NCBI GenBank assembly: GCA_051984675.1
Contig: JBPYFK010000073.1
Coordinates: forward strand, 1 to 22,220
DNA: 22,220 nt
Reading direction: 5' to 3'
Source of the DNA: JBPYFK01 sp051984675
Lineage (GTDB): Bacteria > Actinomycetota > Actinomycetes > Mycobacteriales > Pseudonocardiaceae
Below are positions 1-6,943 of this stretch, piece by piece. Every line of letters begins with the position of its first letter. Positions within the stretch are counted from its first letter, which is position 1. A model generated the notes under the pieces. The model worked only from the letters and a program-made list of their open reading frames with translations. It ran no database searches and was not told where the DNA came from. Position numbers and translations under genes: made by a program.

Positions 1-121
1 CGACCAGAACGGTTACGCGCACATCGCTTATTCGCATGACGCGCCGGACCTGGGCGGCCAGAATACGTACACCGGCTACGCGGTCCAGCAGGCTGGGACG
101 CCGGTCGGGCGACCGAACTGA
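1..121 (+). CDS. C-terminal fragment of an unidentified protein
   Basis: An open frame enters from the left edge (codons from base 2) and ends at TGA 119-121, giving the last 39 residues of a protein. The fragment is rich in Gly, Tyr, Asn and Gln and ends in ...TPVGRPN. This composition and the lack of charged helices suggest the tail of a secreted beta-rich protein, possibly a sialidase/BNR-like or other extracellular enzyme, but no motif is decisive and I assign no function. The methyltransferase gene starts 24 bases after the stop. Confidence 0.6.
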   Translation, partial: DQNGYAHIAYSHDAPDLGGQNTYTGYAVQQAGTPVGRPN

Positions 122-145
122 GCCACCGCCGGGAGGGGCCGGCTC

Positions 146-796
146 ATGACCGCTGTGCAGCGCTGGCTGTTGCGTCGAGCCGAGGCTCGACCGGACCCGG
201 CCCTGGCAGCTCACCTCGCGAAGCTCCTCGCCGGTGTGACCGGACGCGTGGTCGAGATCGGGTGCGGGCGGGGGAAGCTCTTCCCCCGCTACCCCGAGTC
301 CACGACCGAGCTGATCGCGGTCGAGCCCGACCTGCGCTCGCGTGCGCATGCCGAACCGGTCGCCGCCGTCCAGCGGTTCCCGATCCGCGTGCTCGACGGC
401 CGGGCCGAGGCGCTGCCCGTCGACACTGGCTGGGCCGATGTCGTCGTGTGCTGCGAGGTGCTGTGCTCGGTGGACGACCCGGCCGCCGTCCTCGCCGAGG
501 CACGCCGGGTCTTACGCGAGGGCGGTGAGCTGCGCGTCTACGAGCACGTACTGGCCAGCAACCGGCCGGGCCGGCTGGTCCAGCGGGCGGTCGACCTGGC
601 GGGATGGCCCCGCCTGCTGGGTGGGTGCCACACAGCGCGGGACACCGTCGACGCCGTCCGCCACAGCGGGTTCCGCTGGCGGGGGCAGCAGCGTGTCTGG
701 CAGGCATCCATGCCCCTGACGTGGCCCAGCGGCCCACACGTCCTCGGCTCCGCCGATCGGTGGACATCCGACTCTGCCATTAATACGTCAGTGTGA
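146..796 (+). CDS. class I SAM-dependent methyltransferase
   Basis: A 216-residue protein with the order of a Methyltransf_11-type Rossmann methyltransferase. Motif I is VVEIGCGRGKLF (about residues 35-46, SAM-binding glycine loop), the acidic end of strand 2 is VEPDLRS (about 59-65), and the motif II/III region is ADVVVCCEVLC, followed by a helix AVLAEARRVLREGGEL and strand ELRVYEHV. The closest general type is the UbiE/METTL7-like small-molecule or lipid methyltransferases; the substrate is unknown. ATG 146 is preceded by a purine-rich GGGAGGGG at a reasonable distance, and only 24 bases separate it from the upstream gene, so they may be cotranscribed. Codon 123 (bases 512-514) is TTA, rare in such genomes. 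The last 20 residues are not typical of the fold and may be a variable tail. Confidence 0.85.
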   Translation: MTAVQRWLLRRAEARPDPALAAHLAKLLAGVTGRVVEIGCGRGKLFPRYPESTTELIAVEPDLRSRAHAEPVAAVQRFPIRVLDGRAEALPVDTGWADVVVCCEVLCSVDDPAAVLAEARRVLREGGELRVYEHVLASNRPGRLVQRAVDLAGWPRLLGGCHTARDTVDAVRHSGFRWRGQQRVWQASMPLTWPSGPHVLGSADRWTSDSAINTSV

Positions 797-869
797 ACTG
801 GGTAACATCCTCCGCTCTCCTTGCCGACATGGCAGACGCAAGCAATCCGGCGTAGGAGAGAGGAGCCAT

Positions 870-980
870 GTGCCTGACAAGAGCAGGGTGACCCGCCACT
901 ACGTCACGATGCTGGTCGCCGTGACGGTGAGTTCCTGCCTGTTGAGCTACCGCTGGTGCCGCCACTACAGCGGCGGCTGA
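870..980 (+). CDS. possible 36-aa small membrane peptide
   Basis: A short frame starts at GTG 870 and ends at TGA 978-980. It has a basic N-terminus (VPDKSRVTRHY), one hydrophobic segment (YVTMLVAVTVSSCLLSY, about residues 11-27) and a short basic tail with a second Cys (YRWCRHYSGG): the layout of a single-pass small membrane protein with positive charge on both sides. Two AGGAG motifs (854-858 and 861-865) lie just upstream. An ATG at 868 overlaps the GTG in another frame and encodes only seven residues (MCLTRAG) before TGA 889-891, which could be a leader peptide using the same ribosome site. A strong hairpin begins 20 bases after the stop, as expected at the end of a transcript. Nothing in the sequence proves translation. 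Confidence 0.4.
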   Translation: MPDKSRVTRHYVTMLVAVTVSSCLLSYRWCRHYSGG

Positions 981-1000
981 CCCGGGAGCACGATCATTGG

Positions 1001-1036
1001 CGAGGGCCGGGAGCAACGGTTCGCTCCCGGCCCTCG
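1001..1036 (+). terminator. strong 14-bp hairpin terminator
   Basis: CGAGGGCCGGGAGC (1001-1014) and GCTCCCGGCCCTCG (1023-1036) are perfectly complementary around an 8-base loop. There is no T tract, as in many actinobacterial I-shaped terminators. It lies between the small ORF and phoU, so it most likely ends the methyltransferase/small-ORF transcript and insulates phoU. Confidence 0.8.
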
Positions 1037-1110
1037 CGTGGTCGTTCGAACCGGTGACGACCTGGTCAGGTACCGATGCGCCCGGCCGGTAGCGGATCTA
1101 GCCTCGGATC

Positions 1111-1755
1111 ATGCGGGAGAAGTTCCACAGCGAACTGCAGCAGCTCAACAAGCAGCTCTCCGCGCTCTGCGGCCAGGCGGCGGACCAGATGCGGCTGGCC
1201 ACCCGCGCCCTGCTGGAGGCCGACCTGACCGCCGCTGAGGAGGTCCTGACCGAGGACACCGAACTGGACCTGTCCCGCAACCAGTGCGAAGAGACCGCAC
1301 AGTCCCTGCTCGCCCTCCAAGCGCCGGTGGCCAGCGAGCTTCGCTCGGTGCTGGTGTCCATCTACTGCGCGGACAAGATCGAGCGCATGGGCGACCTGGC
1401 CCGACACGTCGCCGAGATCGTCCGCCGCACGCATCCTCGACCCGCGGTTCCGCCGTCGCTGACCGAGCTGTTCTCCGAGCTGGGCTACTCGACGGTCACC
1501 ATGGCCGAACACCTTCGGGATCTGCTCGCCGACGCCACGCACACCGCGTTCAGCGAGCTCAATTCCGCCGACGAGAAGGTCGACGCGTTGCACCGCCGCC
1601 TGATGACCGAGCTCATGCGCCCGTCCTGGCCGTATGGCGTGCCGGTCGCGATCAACGTGGCGCTGCTGGCCCGGTTCTACGAGCGGTTCGCGGACCAGAC
1701 CGTCTCCGTCGCTCGCCGCCTGGACTTCGCCATCACCGGGAGCCTTCCCGACTGA
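1111..1755 (+). CDS. phoU: PhoU family phosphate-signalling protein
   Basis: A 214-residue all-helical protein of normal PhoU length with two PhoU three-helix repeats. The first contains the acidic motif region EEVLTEDTELDLSRNQCEE, then the conserved SELRSVLVSIYCADKIERMGDLARHVAEI stretch in which E/D and K residues bind metal clusters in the family (about residues 75-105). The second repeat contains LNSADEKVDALHRRLM and ALLARFYERFADQTVSVARR. PhoU proteins couple the PstSCAB phosphate importer to the PhoR sensor and restrain the Pho response at the inner membrane face. No pst or phoR gene is in the window. ATG 1111 has no good ribosome site, but TAGCCT (1099-1104, TANNNT pattern) ends six bases upstream, so a leaderless message is possible. 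Confidence 0.93.
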   Translation: MREKFHSELQQLNKQLSALCGQAADQMRLATRALLEADLTAAEEVLTEDTELDLSRNQCEETAQSLLALQAPVASELRSVLVSIYCADKIERMGDLARHVAEIVRRTHPRPAVPPSLTELFSELGYSTVTMAEHLRDLLADATHTAFSELNSADEKVDALHRRLMTELMRPSWPYGVPVAINVALLARFYERFADQTVSVARRLDFAITGSLPD

Positions 1756-1781
1756 CCTGCCGCCACCACTGTGGCCAGCGA

Positions 1782-1796
1782 CACAGGCGCCCTGTG
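1782..1796 (+). terminator. short hairpin downstream of phoU
   Basis: CACAGG (1782-1787) and CCTGTG (1791-1796) can form a six-bp stem with a three-base loop, 27 bases after the phoU stop. No T tract follows. It may be a weak terminator or chance. Confidence 0.25.
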
Positions 1797-1925
1797 GCAC
1801 CACTCGCACGCGTGAGCCCACCAGGTTGGCTAGGCTGGGCCGACGCGGCGGTGGGGCTCGCCGCTTCCGGTGCCAGTCACATCCGTGACCGCGGAAGAAC
1901 CGTGGCATGTCGGCCACCGACGGTC

Positions 1926-1961
1926 CCTACCTATCCTGATGATCTTGTCGGATCTGGTAGG
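1926..1961 (+). promoter_or_regulatory. hairpin that would cover the crcB ribosome site
   Basis: CCTACC (1926-1931) can pair with GGTAGG (1956-1961), and ATCC (1933-1936) with GGAT (1950-1953), closing a 13-base loop. The 3' arm is part of the purine-rich GGTAGGAGA that serves ATG 1969. Folding would hide the ribosome site, which suggests translational control. Parts of the known fluoride-riboswitch consensus are not visible, so I do not call that riboswitch. Confidence 0.35.
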
Positions 1962-1968
1962 AGACCCT

Positions 1969-2466
1969 ATGCGCAGCGGCATCGACGTGGATGAGGCGAT
2001 CGAAGCCGATACCAACCTCAGCGTTCGACCGCGGCGACGCGTCGCACGGTCGGATGGGACAGTGCTGGCGGTGATCGCCCTCGGTGGCGGGATCGGCTCG
2101 CTGGCCCGCTACGGGATGGCCCAGGTGCTGCCGACCATGCCCGGGCAGTTCCCTTGGGGGACGTTCCTGACCAACGTCATCGGGTGTGCCCTCATTGGCG
2201 TGCTGATGGTGCTGATCACCGAGGTGTGGTCAGCACACCGGCTGCTCCGGCCCTTCCTCGGCGTCGGCGTGCTGGGCGGGTTCACCACGTTTTCGACCTA
2301 CGCCGTGGAATTCCGAAACCTGCTCAGGCCGGATTCCGTCGTGCTCGCGTTCGGATATCTCGCCGGCACGCTGCTCTGCGCGCTGCTGGCGGTGATCGCG
2401 GGCGCCTGGCTGACCCGGCTGCTCACCGCCACGGCCAGCACGAAGCGGAAGGGAGAGCGCTGGTGA
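1969..2466 (+). CDS. crcB: fluoride channel subunit CrcB/FluC (first copy)
   Basis: A 165-residue membrane protein with about 38 N-terminal polar residues followed by the FluC core of four membrane segments. Family signatures are visible: GGGIGSLARYG in TM1, WGTFLTNVIGC (the conserved G-T-x-x-x-N of TM2) and GGFTTFSTYAVE (TM3 break with the Phe-Ser-Thr track). FluC exports F- as a dual-topology dimer; paired genes usually form antiparallel heterodimers. ATG 1969 is preferred over upstream starts because GGTAGGAGA sits four bases before it and upstream residues do not fit the family. The stop overlaps the second copy (TGGTGA). The Arg-rich N-terminal extension is longer than usual. Confidence 0.93.
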   Translation: MRSGIDVDEAIEADTNLSVRPRRRVARSDGTVLAVIALGGGIGSLARYGMAQVLPTMPGQFPWGTFLTNVIGCALIGVLMVLITEVWSAHRLLRPFLGVGVLGGFTTFSTYAVEFRNLLRPDSVVLAFGYLAGTLLCALLAVIAGAWLTRLLTATASTKRKGERW

Positions 2467-2831
2467 CCGCCATCCTCGTCTTCCTCGGCGCGATCGTCGG
2501 AGCACCCCTGCGCTACCTGGCCGACCGCGCGGTGCAGACCCGCCATGACACGGTGTTTCCCTGGGGCACGCTCATCGTCAACGTCGCGGGAAGCCTGGTG
2601 CTCGGCGCGCTGGCCGGCGCCGGAACGGCCTTGCCCGAAGCGGTCTTCGTCTTGCTGGGCACCGGGTTCTGCGGAGCGCTCACGACCTACAGCACGTTCG
2701 GTTACGAAACGGTCCGGCTCATCGAGGACCGTGCCTACTTCTACGCCTCGATCAACGTGGTCGTCAGCGTGTTCGCGGGTGTGGGGGCCGCGCTGCTGGG
2801 ATTCAGCGTCCTGCACGCGCTGGTCGCCTGA
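2463..2831 (+). CDS. crcB: fluoride channel subunit CrcB/FluC (second copy)
   Basis: A 122-residue protein of standard single-domain FluC length with GAIVGAPLRYLADR (TM1), WGTLIVNVAGS (TM2 Asn), GTGFCGALTTYSTFGYETV (TM3 break, Thr/Ser/Phe track) and a final hydrophobic helix. It starts at GTG 2463, whose bases overlap the TGA of the first copy, with GGGAGAG a few bases upstream, so the two subunits are translationally coupled. Together they would make a heterodimeric fluoride exporter in the cytoplasmic membrane. The gene is convergent with the ligase gene 23 bases downstream. Confidence 0.93.
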   Translation: MTAILVFLGAIVGAPLRYLADRAVQTRHDTVFPWGTLIVNVAGSLVLGALAGAGTALPEAVFVLLGTGFCGALTTYSTFGYETVRLIEDRAYFYASINVVVSVFAGVGAALLGFSVLHALVA

Positions 2832-2854
2832 ACCGCCAAGCCCGCGCGGCCCGC

Positions 2855-5005
2855 TTACTCCGCAGGTCCGAAGGATCGGATTTCGTCGGCCTCCTGCGGG
2901 GTGAGCTGTCGCGGGACTTCTCCGTGTGCGAGCTTCTCACTCTGAATCCGGTGCCGGATGTCGTCGACGACCTCGGGATTGGCCAATGTGGACACATCAC
3001 CCACGTCCGCGAAGTTGGAGATGCCCGCGATCACCCGACGCATGATCTTCCCGGAGCGGGTCTTGGGCATGTCGCTGACGATCCAGACGTTCTTCGGCCG
3101 CGCGATCTTGCCGATCTCCCGCTCGATCGCCTGGGAGACCTTGCTCGCGATGTCCTCGCTGGCCCGCACCCCGGGCCTGAGCGAGAGGTACATCTCGACC
3201 GCCCGGCCGCGCAACTCGTCGACCACGGGAACCGCGGCGGCCTCGGCGATCTCGTCGACGGTCAAGCTGGCGGACTCCAGCTCCTTGGTGCCCAGCCGGT
3301 GGCCGGACACGTTGATCACGTCGTCAACCCGCCCGAGGATGCGGAAGTAGCCATCCGCGGCCTGCACCGCGCCGTCACCGGCGAAGTACGGCCAGTCCCG
3401 CCAGTCCGTGCTGGTGCGATCCGTGCAGTACTTCGTGTAGTACGTCTCGACGAACCGTTCCGGCTGGCCCCAGATGGTCTGGAAGATCCCCGGCCACGGG
3501 TTGCGGATGCAGATGTTGCCGGCCCGCCCGCTGCCGGCCTCGACGACGTTGCCGTCCTCGTCGTAGATCACCGGGTAGATTCCCAACACCCCCGGTCCGC
3601 AGCTGCCCGGCTTCATGTCCTGCAACGCCGGAAGCGTGCTGCCCAGGAAGCCACCGTTCTCGGTCTGCCACCAGGTGTCGACGACGACCGCCTCGCCCTT
3701 GCCGACGGTGTCGTGGTACCAGCGCCAGACCTCGGGCTCGATCGGCTCTCCCACCGTGGTCATGTGCTTGAAGTGGTACCTGTACCGGTCCGGCTCGTGC
3801 GGGCCGAGCTTGCGCAGCGTGCGGATCGTTGTCGGCGCGGTGTGGAAGATGTTCACCCCGAGCCGCTCGGCGATCCGCCAGACCCGACCGGCGTCCGGGT
3901 AGGTCGGGGCACCTTCGTAGAGCACACTCGTGGTTCCCAGGGCCAGCGGCCCGTACACGATGTAGGAGTGGCCGGTGATCCACCCGATGTCCGCGCAGCA
4001 CCAGTACGTGTCCTCAGGGTGGATGTCCTGGTAGTACTTCGACGTGCCGGCCACGTACGCCAGGTAACCACCCGTACTGTGCTGGCATCCCTTGGGCTGC
4101 GCGGTCGTGCCACTGGTGTACATCAGGAACAGCGGCGCTTCCGCCGGCATGGAAACGGGTTCGACCTCCTGCCCCCGGTAGTCGGTCAGCAGCTCGTCGA
4201 CGTAGAAGTCCCTGCCGGCGACCATCGGGTGCTGCGAGCCGTACCGTCCCGGATAGCGTCGCCAGACCAGCACTTTCTCCACCTCGTGGCCCTGTCGGCG
4301 GGCCGTGTCGACCGCCTCGTCCGCCTTGGCCTTGTGGTCGACGAACTCCCCGTTGCGGTAGTAGCCGTCCATCGTCACCAGGACCCGGCTGCCCGAGTCG
4401 ACGATCCGCTCCCCGCAGGCCGCTCCGCTGAACCCGCCGAAGACCTCGGAATGGATCGCACCCAGCCGGGCACAGGCGAACATCGCCACCGGCAGCTCGG
4501 GCACCATGGGCAGGTGGAAGGTGACCCGGTCGCCCGCCCGCACGCCGCAGAAGTCCCGCAGCAGCGCGGCGAACTCGTTCACCCGGCGGTACAGCTCCTG
4601 ATACGTGATCGTCTCGGTGTCCTCGCCTTCCGGCTCAGGAACCCAGATAAACGCCGCCTTGTTGCGCTGCGCCGGCAGGTGCCGATCCACGCAGTTGTAG
4701 CAGGCGTTCAGCCGCCCACCGGCGAACCACACCCAGAACGGCGGATTGCTGGTGTCCAATGTGGTGTGCCAGTAGGCGTCCCAGCTCAGCAGATCGGCAT
4801 ATTCCTTGAAGCATTCGGGAAAGTTCCGCTCGCTGAACCGCTCGAAGATGTCTGGGTCGGACGCGTTGGACTGACCGATGAACTTCGCCGGCGGCGGGTA
4901 GTACTCCTCCTCGCGCCAGTGCACGGCGATTTCCGCCTCGGAAACCTGCGAGGCCGCCCGCTGCGCATCGGCAGCGGAGACCTGTGGGTGCTGCTCCGTG
5001 GTCAT
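2855..5005 (-). CDS. acetyl-CoA synthetase-like AMP-forming CoA ligase
   Basis: A 716-residue protein of the Acs class (E. coli Acs is about 650). In order: N-terminal ACS domain (FSERNFPECFKEYADLLSW region), A3 nucleotide loop YTSGTTAQPKG (296-306), TVGEPIEPEVW (417-427), the carboxylate-pocket/A5 motif DTWWQTENGG (443-452), hinge region ILGRVDDVINVSGHRLGT (556-573) and catalytic lysine motif KTRSGKIMRR (648-657; Lys653, the residue acetylated in regulated Acs enzymes). The pocket Trp is kept, which favours acetate- or propionate-sized acids, but the usual TETGG is TENGG and TGKPKG is TAQPKG, so it is a side branch whose substrate may differ. It forms an acyl-AMP and then the CoA thioester in the cytosol. 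ATG 5005 has GGGAGG upstream inside the end of the preceding gene, four bases away, so it is the last gene of the hyu operon. Confidence 0.85.
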   Translation of the reverse strand: MTTEQHPQVSAADAQRAASQVSEAEIAVHWREEEYYPPPAKFIGQSNASDPDIFERFSERNFPECFKEYADLLSWDAYWHTTLDTSNPPFWVWFAGGRLNACYNCVDRHLPAQRNKAAFIWVPEPEGEDTETITYQELYRRVNEFAALLRDFCGVRAGDRVTFHLPMVPELPVAMFACARLGAIHSEVFGGFSGAACGERIVDSGSRVLVTMDGYYRNGEFVDHKAKADEAVDTARRQGHEVEKVLVWRRYPGRYGSQHPMVAGRDFYVDELLTDYRGQEVEPVSMPAEAPLFLMYTSGTTAQPKGCQHSTGGYLAYVAGTSKYYQDIHPEDTYWCCADIGWITGHSYIVYGPLALGTTSVLYEGAPTYPDAGRVWRIAERLGVNIFHTAPTTIRTLRKLGPHEPDRYRYHFKHMTTVGEPIEPEVWRWYHDTVGKGEAVVVDTWWQTENGGFLGSTLPALQDMKPGSCGPGVLGIYPVIYDEDGNVVEAGSGRAGNICIRNPWPGIFQTIWGQPERFVETYYTKYCTDRTSTDWRDWPYFAGDGAVQAADGYFRILGRVDDVINVSGHRLGTKELESASLTVDEIAEAAAVPVVDELRGRAVEMYLSLRPGVRASEDIASKVSQAIEREIGKIARPKNVWIVSDMPKTRSGKIMRRVIAGISNFADVGDVSTLANPEVVDDIRHRIQSEKLAHGEVPRQLTPQEADEIRSFGPAE

Positions 5006-5009
5006 CTGC

Positions 5010-5306
5010 TCAACCTCCCGCCTGATCGCCGAGCAAGCCGGCGCAGACGCTGAACTCGAACAGCTCGGCGGACACGGCCGCTTCCCGGTCGAACATGGCG
5101 ATGTCTCCCTGCGCCACCGACTTCCAGCACAACGTGTCGGTGAGTTCGAGCGCCCGGGCCGCGACCGCGCCCAGCTGCGTCAGGGGCACCGTCTCGGCCT
5201 GTCGCCGCAACACGTCGACGTTTCGCCTGGACTCCTCGTCCAGGGCAACGGTCTGCAACTGAGCCAGGCGCACCGACAGCTCGCCGGCGAGGTAGTACTG
5301 CGTCAT
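5010..5306 (-). CDS. 98-aa unknown helical protein of the hyu operon
   Basis: A small protein (starts MTQYYLAGELSV) predicted almost entirely helical: LSVRLAQLQTVALDEESRRNVDVLRRQAE..., then QLGAVAARALELTDTLCWKS and AAVSAELFEFSVCAGLLGD. It has two Cys and no recognised motif. It lies between hyuB (74 bases upstream) and the CoA ligase (four bases downstream). Small third subunits exist in acetone and acetophenone carboxylases, so it could be an analogous subunit, but no similarity to those is visible to me. ATG 5306 is chosen; a GTG at 5384 overlapping the hyuB stop is in frame and would add 26 residues, but that stretch uses rare codons such as ATA and looks non-coding. Confidence 0.7.
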   Translation of the reverse strand: MTQYYLAGELSVRLAQLQTVALDEESRRNVDVLRRQAETVPLTQLGAVAARALELTDTLCWKSVAQGDIAMFDREAAVSAELFEFSVCAGLLGDQAGG

Positions 5307-5380
5307 CAGGATCGCCGCCCCCCGCGAAACCCTTATGGTATCTCCGCGCCCCGGGAGCTGGCAGTTGCGAACGTCCCGGA

Positions 5381-6943
5381 TCACCCGCCGGCCGGGGCTC
5401 CCCAACCCCCGCCACCAGGCGTTTCGATACGCACGCGGTCACCTCGGCGCAGCGACCAGGTGCCCTTGCTCGGCAGCTCCTGCTCCGACCCGTCCGCGCG
5501 GATGAGCACGTTCCGGCCCACGGCTGCGGGGTGACCGCCGCTGGCGCCCCATGGGGCGCGCGCACGGCGTTCGGACTGCACGGTGACCGTGCAGTCGGCC
5601 AGGGCTTCGATCTCCCGCACCAGGCCGTCGCCGCCCGGGTACCGGCCGGCGCCGCCCGACAACGGCCGCAGCTCGTACCGCCATACCCGCAGCGGGTAGT
5701 CGAGCTCCACCGCCTCGGCCGGCGTGTTCTGGGTGTTGGTCATCCCCGTGTGCACCCCGGACATGCCACGCCGGGCAGGCGTTCCGCCCTCGCCGCCACC
5801 CAGTGTCTCGTAGTAGCTGAACGGGTGATCACCGGCCGCGCCGATGAGCAGGTTGTTCATCGTGCCCTGGCTCGCGGCGGGCACCCGGTCGGGGATCGCC
5901 CGCGCGAAAGCCCCGAGCAGCACGTCCACGATCCGCTGGCTGGTCTCCACGTTGCCGGCGGCCGTCGGCGCCGGGAACGTCGGATGGACGACGCTGCCTT
6001 CGGGCGCGCGGACGCGCAGGCAGCGGTAGCAGCCGGCGTTGGGGGGCGCGTCCGGGTCCGTCAGCATCCGAAGCACGAACATCGACGAGGACAGCGTTAC
6101 CGCGAACACCGCGTTGCAGTTCACCGGGACCTGGGCGTCGGTGCCGTCGAAGTCGACCGTGACCTCGTCCCCGGCGATCGTCACGGCCGCGCGGATCGTG
6201 ACCCCCGCACCGATTTCAAGAACATCCTCGTTCCGGTAGGTCCCGTCCGGGATCTCCCGGACGGCGGCCCGGACCCGGCGGTCGGAGTAGTCGCAGACCG
6301 CCGCCATCACCTCCCGCGACCGCCGCGCGCCGACCCGATCGGCGAGCTCGCGCAGCCGGCGCGTCCCGACATGGTTGGCCGCGAACTGCGCGCGCAGGTC
6401 ACCCCGGCGCTCGGCCGGTGTCCGCGAGTTCGCCGCGATCAACCGCACCACGTCGGCGCGCTGCCCGGACGCGTCCGCGACCCGGATCGGTGGGATGCGA
6501 ATGCCCTCCATCGCGATGTCCGTGGCGCTGGCTGGCATCGACCCCGGCGCCGCTCCGCCGACGTCCGCGTGATGCGCGCGGTTGGCGACGTACCCGAGCA
6601 GGTGGCCGGAGCCGCCACCGACCGCTGCGACGATCGTGAGGTCCGGCAGGTGCGTGCCACCCAGGTACGGGTCGTTCACGCACACCTGCTCGCCCGGTTC
6701 GAGCTCGCCGTAGGTGTCGAGAATCGCCCGCACGCTGGCGGGCATGGACCCCAGGTGCACGGGAATGTGCTCAGCCTGGGCGACCATGTCGCCCTCCGGG
6801 TCGAACACAGCCGCCGAGCAGTCGGCGCGCTCCTTGATGTTGGGCGAGTACGCGGCCCGCCGCAGGGCCACGCCCATCTCTTCGGCCACCCCGGCCAGCG
6901 CGTGCCGGAAGACTTCCAGCTCGACGGCGGACAGCTCGCTCAC
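5381..6943 (-). CDS. hydantoinase B/oxoprolinase family subunit (HyuB)
   Basis: A 520-residue protein with the HyuB layout. It starts ELEVFRHALAGVAEEMG, followed by RRAAYSPNIKERADCSAAVFD (about 29-48), AQAEHIPVHLGSMP (about 55-68), NDPYLGGTHLPDLTI (90-104), NRAHHADVGG (121-130) and GSMPASATDI. Near the C-terminus are NTQNTPAEAVELDYPLRV and LSGGAGRYPGGDGLVREIE. This subunit works with HyuA in ATP-dependent ring opening (hydantoins, 5-oxoproline) or carboxylation (acetone, acetophenone). At 520 residues it matches hydantoinase/oxoprolinase-type HyuB and is clearly shorter than the acetone carboxylase alpha subunit. GTG 6943 overlaps the hyuA stop by four bases, which indicates coupled synthesis and a HyuA-HyuB complex. 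Confidence 0.9.
   Translation of the reverse strand: MSELSAVELEVFRHALAGVAEEMGVALRRAAYSPNIKERADCSAAVFDPEGDMVAQAEHIPVHLGSMPASVRAILDTYGELEPGEQVCVNDPYLGGTHLPDLTIVAAVGGGSGHLLGYVANRAHHADVGGAAPGSMPASATDIAMEGIRIPPIRVADASGQRADVVRLIAANSRTPAERRGDLRAQFAANHVGTRRLRELADRVGARRSREVMAAVCDYSDRRVRAAVREIPDGTYRNEDVLEIGAGVTIRAAVTIAGDEVTVDFDGTDAQVPVNCNAVFAVTLSSSMFVLRMLTDPDAPPNAGCYRCLRVRAPEGSVVHPTFPAPTAAGNVETSQRIVDVLLGAFARAIPDRVPAASQGTMNNLLIGAAGDHPFSYYETLGGGEGGTPARRGMSGVHTGMTNTQNTPAEAVELDYPLRVWRYELRPLSGGAGRYPGGDGLVREIEALADCTVTVQSERRARAPWGASGGHPAAVGRNVLIRADGSEQELPSKGTWSLRRGDRVRIETPGGGGWGAPAGG

Noticed and set aside
1870..1968. Standard fluoride riboswitch before crcB
   Set aside because: I could not find the conserved GGCGATGG-like 5' element or pseudoknot partner. 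Only a TGATGA and an SD-covering hairpin are present.
2924..5053. 709-residue open frame on the plus strand opposite the CoA ligase
   Set aside because: It is the mirror of a high-GC gene. The minus strand encodes a complete Acs-type protein with all motifs, and the plus frame shows no family features.
5307..5384. N-terminal extension of the small hyu-operon protein from GTG 5384
   Set aside because: Attractive because it overlaps the hyuB stop, but the stretch contains ATA-AGG-GTT codons and no hydrophobic or domain pattern; ATG 5306 gives a more coherent protein.
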